DNA of 34,143 bases from Planctomycetota bacterium (lineage in GTDB: Bacteria; Planctomycetota; PLA2), in the NCBI GenBank assembly GCA_027297745.1, contig JAPUHK010000202.1, positions 1 to 34,143 of the forward strand. The letters are read 5' to 3'. The number at the start of each line of letters is the position of its first letter. Positions within the stretch are counted from its first letter, which is position 1. Below are positions 21,922-29,255 of the stretch, piece by piece. The notes below the pieces were generated by a model. That model had not been told where the DNA came from and searched no databases. It saw nothing but the letters and a program-made list of their open reading frames with translations. Made by a program: the position numbers and the translations under genes.

Positions 21922-23649
21922 ATGCGGATTTATCAGGGCATCCCGGTCAGCCCGGGCGTGGCCATCGGCCCGGCCCTCGTGCAGCTGTCGGCCGACAGCG
22001 CCCCTGTGCAGCGCGCCATCTCGCACGGGGAGGTGGACACAGAGCTCGATCGGTTCCACAAGGCCGTGGAGGGTGCGCGCGAGGAGCTGCAGGCGCTGGC
22101 CTCGGGCAGTTCCCTGACCGAGGCCATCCGCGGCATCGCCTCGAGCCACCGCGAGTTCCTGGCAGACCCTACGCTGCACCGGGAAGTGGAGGACGCCATC
22201 CGCAACGGTCCGTCCAGCGCGGAGTGGGCCGTCGCTTCGGTCTTCCGGCGCTGGATCCAGAAATTCAAGTCGCTCGAGGACGAGTTCTTCCGGCAGCGCT
22301 ACGTCGACCTGATCGACCTCGAGCGGCGGCTGTTGCGCAAGCTGTTGCCCAAGCAGGGTGTGGCCAGTTCCCCGGACCATCCGGTCGTGCTCGTCACCCA
22401 GGACCCCACGCCGTCGGAAGTGGTGTCGGTGGACCGCAAACAGGTCATGGGCTTCGTGACCGAGATGGGGGGGCCGACCAGCCATACCGCGATCGTGGCC
22501 AAGTCCATGGGGATCCCCGCAGTGTTCGGCTTGGGCCAGATCATGAGCGCCATCCTGCCCGGCGGCACGTTGATCTGCGACGGCGAGTCCGGGCAGCTCA
22601 TAGTGGACCCCGACGCGGCCACGCTGGAGCGCTACAAGGAGAAGCGTGAGCACGTCAAGCGCCGCTTCCGCATCCTGAAGCGCATGGCGCAGCTGCCGAG
22701 CGAGACGCCGGACGGCTGGAAGGTCTCCGTGCTCGGGAACATCGAGTTCCCGTTCGAAGTGGACGAAGCCATCCAGAACGGTGCCGCCGGCATCGGGCTC
22801 TACCGCACGGAGTTCCTCTACACGGAGCAAGGGCGCTTCCCGGACGAGGAGAGCCACCTCGCCGAGTACCGGAGCGCGCTGGAGAAGATGCGCGGGCGCC
22901 CGCTCGTGATCCGTACGTTCGACTTCGGCGCGGATAAGTTCGCGGCGGAGCTCGGCATGCCGCCCGAGCCCAACCCGTTCCTCGGGTGCCGCTCGATCCG
23001 TTACAGCTTCGCGCGGCCGGAGCTCTTCCGCACGCAGCTACGCGCCATCCTGCGCGCGTCGGCCGAGGGCCGCGTCAAGCTGATGCTGCCGATGATCTCG
23101 TCCGTCACGGAGTACCGCCGCGCGTGGACGATCCTCGAGCAAGTCAAGGAGGAGCTGCGCCGCGACCGGGTGCACTTCGACCCGGACCTCCCCGTGGGCG
23201 TGATGATCGAGATCCCGGCGGCGGCGATCACGGCGGACCTGCTGGCCAAGGAGGCGGACTTCTTCTCCATCGGGACCAACGACCTGACCCAGTACACGCT
23301 GGCGGTGGACCGCACCAACGAGCGCGTGGCCTCGCTCTACCGCCCCAGTAACCCGTCGATCCTGCGGCTGTTGAAGCAGATCATCCGGGAAGGGGAGCGC
23401 CACCGGGTCCACGTCTCCATGTGTGGCGAGATGGCTTGCGAGCGCCCCTACACCCTGCTCCTGCTGGGCCTGGGGATCCGCGAGTTCAGCGTGACCCCCA
23501 GTGCCGTGCCGGAGGTGAAGCGTGTGGTGCGGGCGGTCACCAGGCGCGCCGCGGCCCGCATCGCCCGGCAGGCCATGACCTTCCCGACCCCCGAGGAGGT
23601 AGACGCCTTCCTGGCCGAGGAGACTTCCCGGCTGCTGCCTGAGACCTAG
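21922..23649 (+). CDS. ptsI: Phosphoenolpyruvate-protein phosphotransferase (PTS enzyme I)
   Basis: This 575-residue protein has the usual EI length. The ATG at 21922 begins the family N-terminus (GIPVSPGVAIGPALV). The phosphorylated His188 lies in GGPTSHTAIVAKSMGIPAV, equivalent to His189 of E. coli EI. The PEP-binding TIM barrel shows GIGLYRTEFLYTEQGRFP, RPLVIRTFDFGADK, IGTNDLTQYTLAVDRTN and CGEMACERP. It autophosphorylates from PEP and feeds HPr. The N-terminus shows no GAF domain, so it is a classical EI rather than PtsP. A TATTCT hexamer at 21902-21907 could be the -10 element of its own promoter, after the inverted repeat that splits it from ptsH. Confidence 0.97.
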   Translation: MRIYQGIPVSPGVAIGPALVQLSADSAPVQRAISHGEVDTELDRFHKAVEGAREELQALASGSSLTEAIRGIASSHREFLADPTLHREVEDAIRNGPSSAEWAVASVFRRWIQKFKSLEDEFFRQRYVDLIDLERRLLRKLLPKQGVASSPDHPVVLVTQDPTPSEVVSVDRKQVMGFVTEMGGPTSHTAIVAKSMGIPAVFGLGQIMSAILPGGTLICDGESGQLIVDPDAATLERYKEKREHVKRRFRILKRMAQLPSETPDGWKVSVLGNIEFPFEVDEAIQNGAAGIGLYRTEFLYTEQGRFPDEESHLAEYRSALEKMRGRPLVIRTFDFGADKFAAELGMPPEPNPFLGCRSIRYSFARPELFRTQLRAILRASAEGRVKLMLPMISSVTEYRRAWTILEQVKEELRRDRVHFDPDLPVGVMIEIPAAAITADLLAKEADFFSIGTNDLTQYTLAVDRTNERVASLYRPSNPSILRLLKQIIREGERHRVHVSMCGEMACERPYTLLLLGLGIREFSVTPSAVPEVKRVVRAVTRRAAARIARQAMTFPTPEEVDAFLAEETSRLLPET

Positions 23650-23970
23650 GGCCCGTTAGGCCGCCCCGCGTCGGGCGGGGGAGGCGAGGCCGCCAGGCTT
23701 GTCTCGCCTCCGGGACGCCATAGCGCCCTATGGCGCGGCGGCGCAGCACGGCCCCGGCTTGTCACAAGGGCCCTGCCCGGGTCGCCCATTTAAGGGAAGC
23801 CCCAAAGAAAGGGCAGCTCCTAGCCGGGGGCCTTCCGCCGGCCCGCCCGGCCTCTAGGCCCAGGTTTGTGGGGGATAGCCGAAATCCCAGGTCAAGTCCC
23901 CGGCGGCAAAAGTCCGATGTGGGTGAAGGTTCGCGCCACAGGGCGCACAGCTGAGGGCACGGATGCACCC
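23650..23970. other. Long structured intergenic region before pilM
   Basis: No gene is seen in this 321-bp gap. It begins with two perfect hairpins, GGAGGCGAG/CTCGCCTCC (23680-23711) and CGCCATAG/CTATGGCG with a 4-nt loop (23716-23735). The first may end the ptsI transcript, though there is no T-tract. The next 235 bp are full of G and C runs (CCCGGG, CCGGGGG, GGCCC) and include GGGAT/ATCCC. They look like a structured 5' leader for the pilus operon but match no riboswitch class I can recognise. No clear promoter was found. Confidence 0.4.
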
Positions 23971-25008
23971 ATGCTGCGACGAAAGATCAAATCTTTAATC
24001 GGGCTGGACGTCGGCACGCACTCCATCAAGGCGGTGGAGCTCACGCGCGACGGCTACAACTTCGTGATGACGGGCTACGGCCAGGCCGAAGTCGTCTCCG
24101 AGGACGAACGGCCGGACGCCATCTTGCACGTCCTGCGCGAGAGCGTCTTCCACACGAAGCGTGTGGTGACCGCCGTCTACGGCAAGTCGGTCATCGTGCG
24201 CTACCTCTCCATGATGCGCATGCCGGACGAAGATCTGCGCAACGCTATCCGGTTCGAGGCTGACAAGTACATCCCCTTCGACGTGGAAGAGGTGGTGATG
24301 GACTGCCAGTCCTTTCCCGAGGAGACCGGCGGCGACCTGGGCGAGAACGAGATGCGCGTGCTGCTCGTCGCGGTGAAGCGCGCTCTGATCGACGACCACG
24401 TCAGCCTGCTCAACGGGCTCGGGCTGCAGCCGACCATGATCGACGTCGACTCGTTCGCGGTCGGCAACGCCTTCGAGGTCGTGCAGGGCACGAACCTGGA
24501 GGACCAGGATCCGGACCGCGCCATCGCGCTGCTGGACATCGGCGCCAACAAGACGAACATCAACATTTTCCGCGGCGGTACGTCGCGCTTCACACGCGAG
24601 GTGTACCTGGCCGGGGACGACTTCACCCACGCCATCTCGAAGCGGCTGGGGCACGACCTGGAGACCGCGGAGCGCCTCAAGCGCGATCCCGGCGACGACT
24701 TCGAGCAGGTGATGGAAGCCGTCTCCCCCGCGCTCGACGACCTCGCCAACGAGGTCCACCTCTCCTTCGACTACTTTGAGAACCAGTTCGACCGCGAGGT
24801 CGAAGAGGTCTACCTGTCGGGCGGCGGCGCGCGCCTGTCGGGCCTGGACCAGACGCTCGAGCGGATCCTCAACCGTAGCACGTCGCTTTGGGATCCCACC
24901 GAGGGCATCGAGATCAACGAGTCGTCCGTGGACGCGGAGGCGGTGCGCGAGAACGCGTGCCAGCTGGCCGTGGCCATCGGGCTTGCTTCGCGTGTTCAGG
25001 AGCTTTGA
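23971..25008 (+). CDS. pilM: Type IV pilus assembly protein PilM (actin-like ATPase)
   Basis: This 345-residue protein has an N-terminal phosphate-1 motif LIGLDVGTHSIKAVEL and the segment YIPFDVEEVVMDCQ. The second phosphate motif is ALLDIGANKTNINIF, and the C-terminal adenosine motif is YLSGGGARLSGLD. PilM is a cytoplasmic FtsA-like ATPase that binds the N-terminal tail of PilN and couples the motor to the inner-membrane alignment complex. ATG 23971 is chosen because the actin fold starts within 10 residues. Another in-frame ATG at 23917 would add an unconserved stretch. It is the first gene of pilM-pilN-pilO-secretin; the stop is 3 bp before pilN. Confidence 0.95.
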   Translation: MLRRKIKSLIGLDVGTHSIKAVELTRDGYNFVMTGYGQAEVVSEDERPDAILHVLRESVFHTKRVVTAVYGKSVIVRYLSMMRMPDEDLRNAIRFEADKYIPFDVEEVVMDCQSFPEETGGDLGENEMRVLLVAVKRALIDDHVSLLNGLGLQPTMIDVDSFAVGNAFEVVQGTNLEDQDPDRAIALLDIGANKTNINIFRGGTSRFTREVYLAGDDFTHAISKRLGHDLETAERLKRDPGDDFEQVMEAVSPALDDLANEVHLSFDYFENQFDREVEEVYLSGGGARLSGLDQTLERILNRSTSLWDPTEGIEINESSVDAEAVRENACQLAVAIGLASRVQEL

Positions 25009-25011
25009 GCC

Positions 25012-25704
25012 GTGATCAGCGTCAATCTGCTCCCCCCCGAATACCGGAAGTTGGAGGCGACCCCGCTCGCGCGCTTCATCGCGATCGTGGTGGGCGCCAT
25101 CCTCGTGGCCAGCGAGTTGGGCGTTTATGCCTACGTCCACTACAGCGAGCTGCGCAGCATTCGCGAAGTGCGCGGTGCCACGGACGCCGAGTACCAGAAC
25201 AAGAAAGCGCAAGGCGACGCCAGCCTGGCGCTGCAGAAGGAGATCCTGGCTTACGAGGCGCGGCGCACGGCCATCCAGCAGGTGGCCTCGCGGCGCATCT
25301 TGTGGTCCCGCAAGCTGGACGAGTTCCTGGACATCATCCACAACAAGGGTGACCGCCACGAGTACTTCGTCTGGTTGGAGAAGCTGCAGGTTTCCCCGCC
25401 CCGCGAGCGCGGCCGCCGCAAGCGCGGCCCCACCTCGGGCGGTACGTTCCAGTTCCAGGGGTTCAGCGGCACGACCGAGTTCAGCAAGGTCACCAACCTG
25501 CGCAACGCGGTCCGCAAGGACACCTTCTTCCGGGATTTCCAGCGCATCTCGCCTCCGGCCTTCGAGGCCGTGATCTACGACGATGGCAAGGTGCCGGCCG
25601 AGGCGGGCAAGTTCGGCTTCACGCTCGACCTGAAGCCGCTCGGCTGGGAGCGTATGCCGCCGCCGGCGAAGAAGCCCGCGAAGAAGAAGAGGCGGAAGCG
25701 CTGA
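25012..25704 (+). CDS. pilN: Type IV pilus inner-membrane protein PilN
   Basis: This 230-residue protein opens with ISVNLLPPEYR, which contains the INLLP-type motif that docks PilN onto PilM. A single transmembrane helix follows (about residues 20-41), then a periplasmic coiled coil and a ferredoxin-like domain. The tail is strikingly basic (KKPAKKKRRKR), which is unusual for PilN and might contact peptidoglycan or lipid. The start is GTG 25012, 3 bp after pilM. The stop overlaps the ATG of a 12-codon open frame that links it to pilO. The level of conservation is low, as is usual in this family; context makes the call firm. Confidence 0.88.
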   Translation: MISVNLLPPEYRKLEATPLARFIAIVVGAILVASELGVYAYVHYSELRSIREVRGATDAEYQNKKAQGDASLALQKEILAYEARRTAIQQVASRRILWSRKLDEFLDIIHNKGDRHEYFVWLEKLQVSPPRERGRRKRGPTSGGTFQFQGFSGTTEFSKVTNLRNAVRKDTFFRDFQRISPPAFEAVIYDDGKVPAEAGKFGFTLDLKPLGWERMPPPAKKPAKKKRRKR

Positions 25705-25742
25705 TGAGCAGCAAGAGCAGCACGGGAGGAATCGAGGCGTGA
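25704..25742 (+). CDS. 12-codon coupling open frame between pilN and pilO
   Basis: ATG 25704 overlaps the pilN stop (TGATG). The frame encodes MSSKSSTGGIEA, and its TGA at 25740-25742 overlaps the pilO GTG at 25739-25741 (GTGA). The pilO ribosome-binding site GGGAGGA lies inside it. It may be a minigene that carries ribosomes from pilN to pilO, or it may be chance. No peptide function is implied. Confidence 0.35.
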   Translation: MSSKSSTGGIEA

Positions 25743-27202
25743 GCAGGCTCAGCGAAAAGCAACTCCTGATTCTCACGGTAGGCATCGCGGTCCTCATCGG
25801 GGGCGGCCTGGGGTTCATGATCTTCCAGGACCTGCAGGCCATCCAGGAAGAGGAGCAGGCCATCCAGGATCTCAAGGGCAAGATCGCGTCCGCGCAAAAG
25901 GAGATCGATCAGATCCCCGCGCGCGAGTACCGCGCGATCGCCAACCGCGAGATCTCCGACCAGGAGGTCGCCTTCCTACCGGAGGAGACCGAGATCGAGA
26001 ACTTCTGGGAGATCCTCGAGCGCTTCGCTGAGGACTCGGGCGTGAAGATCAGCAAAATCACACCCAACCAGCGCCGTCGCGGCGGGCGCCAGAAGTCCAA
26101 GAGCGCCATCTCGTCGGTGGACCAGGTCATCAGACTGCGTGGAACGATCGACGAGTTCCTGAGCTTCATCAACCGGATCGAGAACCACGAGCGCATCATC
26201 AACGTGAGCGAGTTCTCCATCTCGAAGGGTGAGCGCGGTGCGGACAACCTGACGCGGCACGACCTGAAGCTGGCCTTGCGCACGTTCACGTACAGCAAGC
26301 GCATCGCCAACACGATCGTGGCCATCCCGCACTACGAGAAGAAGAAGGACCACGTCGAGGTCAAGCGCTGGCACCGGCGCATCAAGATCGAGCAGAAGGA
26401 GTCCTACACGCTGCGGACGCTCATGGGCCGTCGCGATCCCTTCGTGGACGTCCGCCGCTACCCGCTCAAGACGGGCGTCGGCCCGGGCAACGAGGAGGCC
26501 CGCGCGCGCCAGGACGCCCAGGTGCAGCACCTGGTCGACCAGGTCCGCATCCTGCAGGACGGCCTCGACATCGAGGACACGCTCTACGAGCGCGGCGACC
26601 TGTCCCGCCTGGCGCGCATGCAGAAGAAGAACCGGGAGGTCTTCAACGCGCTGTTCGACCAGATGCGCCGCGTGCAGCGGGACCAGGTGTTCACGTTCCG
26701 TCCCATCACGGAGCGCTTCACGCAGGAGGTTGTGGGGCCGTTCAAGGAGCTGCAGAAGCGCATCGGGCTCAACGAGTCCCGCCGCCCGCCGGTCTCCCTG
26801 ACGCAGGCGCAGCAGTACCACCAGCGGATGTCCGACGCGTTCGACGAGCAGGACTGGAAGCGGCTGCGCAACGAGTTCCGCCAGTGGAACGAGCTCAGCC
26901 GGGACGGCACGCACATCGTCGAGGAGGCCAAGCTGCTCTCGGCCGAGATGGCGAAAATGAACCGTCAGGCACGCGTGATCCAGGAGTTCGAGACGCGGCA
27001 GCTCAGGATCAGCGCGATCATCTTCTCCCCGACGGGGTCGATCGCGGTGGTGAACGGCAAACAGTTGATTGAGGGTGACTCTCTGGATCCCGACGGTCTG
27101 GTGATCGTCATGGAGATCGGAGAGAACTACGTAATTTTTGAGACCCAAGGCGTAGAGATCAAGCGAGTTCAGGGGCAGCAGCCCAAGCGGCGCAGGCCCT
27201 GA
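25739..27202 (+). CDS. pilO: PilO with a long C-terminal extension ending in a PilP/GspB-like domain
   Basis: This 487-residue protein starts at GTG 25739, with GGGAGGA 7 nt upstream. A transmembrane helix (about 8-29) and a coiled coil lead into a PilO-type periplasmic domain (IENFWEILERFAEDSGVKI, later IRLRGTIDEFLSFINRIENHERIINV), complete by residue 200. About 285 more residues follow. First comes a GRRDPFVDVRRYP segment (near 229-240) reminiscent of the DPF motif of PilP, then a long charged coiled coil. The last part is a compact beta domain (about 421-478; SAIIFSPTGSIAVVNGKQLIEGD) resembling PilP or GspB. No separate pilP gene is present, so this protein may supply both PilO and PilP functions in linking the inner-membrane complex to the secretin. 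Confidence 0.82.
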   Translation: MSRLSEKQLLILTVGIAVLIGGGLGFMIFQDLQAIQEEEQAIQDLKGKIASAQKEIDQIPAREYRAIANREISDQEVAFLPEETEIENFWEILERFAEDSGVKISKITPNQRRRGGRQKSKSAISSVDQVIRLRGTIDEFLSFINRIENHERIINVSEFSISKGERGADNLTRHDLKLALRTFTYSKRIANTIVAIPHYEKKKDHVEVKRWHRRIKIEQKESYTLRTLMGRRDPFVDVRRYPLKTGVGPGNEEARARQDAQVQHLVDQVRILQDGLDIEDTLYERGDLSRLARMQKKNREVFNALFDQMRRVQRDQVFTFRPITERFTQEVVGPFKELQKRIGLNESRRPPVSLTQAQQYHQRMSDAFDEQDWKRLRNEFRQWNELSRDGTHIVEEAKLLSAEMAKMNRQARVIQEFETRQLRISAIIFSPTGSIAVVNGKQLIEGDSLDPDGLVIVMEIGENYVIFETQGVEIKRVQGQQPKRRRP

Positions 27203-27234
27203 AGGCGCGAAAAGGAAGGTAAGGAGGAATAGTG

Positions 27235-29058
27235 ATGAGAATGGTAAGGAAGCAAGTCGGGTGGCTGGGGCTCCTGGCGGTCCTTCTTCCGTTCTTGTCG
27301 GCGGCGCCGGTTTTGGCTCAGGGGGAACCCTCGGAAGCCAACATGGCGCAGCTCGACATCGGCGACGGGAGGGTCACCTTCGACGTCCGCGGACGGACGT
27401 TCGGCGAGATCGTGGAGCGCATCCAGGACAAGACCCGCGTCAACATCAACCTGAGCAAGGCGGCCCTCGAGGCCCCGGTCACGATCCGCATTCAGGACCT
27501 GCACTGGCTGCAGACCCTGGAGCTGGTGGCCGAGAAGGCGGAGTGCATCCTCGAGCGCGTGAGCCCGCGTCTGATCAAGGTCACGCGGCCGCAGCGCGTC
27601 ACGTTCTCGATCGAGAACGAGGACATCACGAAGGTCATCCGCCTGCTGGCCGAGTGGGGCGGCGCCAACATCGTGGTCGCTCCGCAGGTCAAGGGCACGG
27701 TCACCGTCAACCTGAAGAACATCCCGTGGCGCGACGCTCTGGAGCAGATCGTCAAGACGCTGGGCTACGCGATCGTCGAGGAGGATCGCGGCATCCTCCG
27801 CATCGTCCCGCGCGACCAGCTCAGGCAGCAGCTCGAGACGCGCGTGTTCCGCCTGAAGTACATCCGGCCCCCGAGCCCCTACCGGGCCTACATCAAGTCG
27901 GAGTACATGAAGGAGAAGATCGAGGGCTACGACTCCATCCGGCCCGAGAAGAACTTCCCGATCCTCGACGCCTTGAAGACGGCGGTGGACCAGGACGGCG
28001 GCACGATCCAGTACGACCGGGTCAGCAACTCGATCGTCGCGCGCGGCACCACGCCGGCCCTCGACAATCTGCGCAACCTGATCCTGCAGCTGGACACCGA
28101 GCCCGCGCAGGTCTTCTTCGACATGAAGCTCATCACCACGCAGAACCAGGAGCTGCTGGACATCGGCGTCGACCCCGGTGAGGACGGCTGGACCGTCGCT
28201 CTCAGCGGCGCCGCCGTGCCCAGCCGGCTGCCCTTCGGCGTGTGGCAGGATGTGGACGACATCACCCCCAACGGGGAGCCGCTCGACCCGACGATCAGCC
28301 CGGTCCCGCCGACCACGTACGGCACCCTGGACTTCACGGGCGTGACGATGACGCTGCGGCTGTTCAGGCAGGACACGACGTCCACGATCACGCAGGCCCC
28401 CAAGCTGGTGGCCATAGACAACACGGAAGCCACGATCTTCGTCGGGGAGACGGTCCGCTACGCGCAGACGACCGCGTCGTCGAACCAGTCCGGTGGACTG
28501 ACCTTCTCGATCGCCGAGGCGCCCCAGTCGCCCGTGCAGCAGGGCTTCCAGCTGATGGTCATTCCGCACGTCATCCCCAACAGCAACAAGGTCATGCTGA
28601 CGGTCATCCCCGAGGCGGAGCAGCTGAGTGGTACGTCCACGACCCTGCCCGGCTTCGACGAGTTCAACTCGGGTGCGGGCCTCAACTCGGTGACGATCCT
28701 TCTGCCGCGCGTTTCGGCGGCGACGATCGTCACGACCATGCTCATCCGTTCGGGTGAGACCGCGGTCCTCGGCGGCCTGATGCAGAGGACGCAGGTGGAC
28801 AGCGTGCGTGGGATCCCGGGCCTCATGAGGATCCCGGTCATCAAGTGGCTCTTCCAGGTCAAGGAGAAGCAGGATACGGTGAACAACCTCATCGTGTTCC
28901 TGACCGTCCGCGTGATTCAAGACTCCGAGAACATCTCCGAGGCCATTCGCGAGGCGATGCGCAGGTATCGCAAGCAGATGGGTTCGGAGTGGAGCGAGAT
29001 CTGGCCGGACGATGTGCTTCCCTCCGCAGGGGAGAAGGACGGCGGCGACTCCGCCTAG
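27235..29058 (+). CDS. pilQ: Type IV pilus secretin (PilQ-like)
   Basis: This 607-residue protein starts at ATG 27235, with AAGGAGG 7 nt upstream; a GTG one codon earlier is less likely. A signal peptide ends near LSAAPVLAQ-G (about residue 29). Two STN/N0-like modules follow (about 40-110 and 112-187; FGEIVERIQDKTRVNINLS and ITKVIRLLAEWGGANIVV), then an N1-type domain (about 195-285). The C-terminal secretin barrel shows the family end pattern RGIPGLMRIPVIKWLF and NNLIVFLTVRVI. It forms the outer-membrane pore through which the pilus passes. No AMIN domain is seen. It is the last gene of the pil operon, closed by a strong terminator. The T4P rather than T2SS assignment comes from its neighbours. 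Confidence 0.93.
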   Translation: MRMVRKQVGWLGLLAVLLPFLSAAPVLAQGEPSEANMAQLDIGDGRVTFDVRGRTFGEIVERIQDKTRVNINLSKAALEAPVTIRIQDLHWLQTLELVAEKAECILERVSPRLIKVTRPQRVTFSIENEDITKVIRLLAEWGGANIVVAPQVKGTVTVNLKNIPWRDALEQIVKTLGYAIVEEDRGILRIVPRDQLRQQLETRVFRLKYIRPPSPYRAYIKSEYMKEKIEGYDSIRPEKNFPILDALKTAVDQDGGTIQYDRVSNSIVARGTTPALDNLRNLILQLDTEPAQVFFDMKLITTQNQELLDIGVDPGEDGWTVALSGAAVPSRLPFGVWQDVDDITPNGEPLDPTISPVPPTTYGTLDFTGVTMTLRLFRQDTTSTITQAPKLVAIDNTEATIFVGETVRYAQTTASSNQSGGLTFSIAEAPQSPVQQGFQLMVIPHVIPNSNKVMLTVIPEAEQLSGTSTTLPGFDEFNSGAGLNSVTILLPRVSAATIVTTMLIRSGETAVLGGLMQRTQVDSVRGIPGLMRIPVIKWLFQVKEKQDTVNNLIVFLTVRVIQDSENISEAIREAMRRYRKQMGSEWSEIWPDDVLPSAGEKDGGDSA

Positions 29059-29078
29059 TTTCCTGGTCTCAACGGCAC

Positions 29079-29111
29079 ACCGGCGGTCCTTGGGGGCCGC
29101 CGGTTTCTTTT
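29079..29111 (+). terminator. Intrinsic terminator of the pil operon
   Basis: An 8-bp perfect stem, ACCGGCGG (29079-29086) with CCGCCGGT (29097-29104), closes a 10-nt loop and is followed by TTTCTTTT. It lies 21 bp after the secretin stop. This is the clearest protein-operon terminator in the window. Confidence 0.88.
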
Positions 29112-29158
29112 AAGCCGCCCGCTATCAGCTTTGCGCACCTGTCGGACGCGCCGGATTG

Positions 29159-29181
29159 CTTGCGCCAAGCGGGGGCGCAAG
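29159..29181 (+). promoter_or_regulatory. Hairpin in the leader of the RNase E/G gene
   Basis: CTTGCGCC pairs perfectly with GGCGCAAG around a 7-nt loop, 74 bp before the start of the RNase gene. It could be an autoregulatory leader structure, as known for E. coli rne, but this is inference. The surrounding 144-bp gap shows no convincing -35/-10 pair. Confidence 0.35.
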
Positions 29182-29255
29182 GCGCACCTTCAGGGCACGC
29201 ACGGCGGACGCCGGATAGCACAGAGTGGCTCCCATCCTGTACGTTGTTCCGTCCC

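Noticed and set aside
23750-23970. Possible c-di-GMP (GEMM) riboswitch before pilM
   Set aside because: Purine- and GC-rich segments were compared by eye with the GEMM core, but the GAAA tetraloop, receptor and conserved GGGCAAACC-type blocks are not found in order.
27169-28920. A 583-codon minus-strand frame opposite the secretin
   Set aside because: Its His/Asp/Arg-rich composition is the mirror of the secretin codons; it has no start signal or domain.
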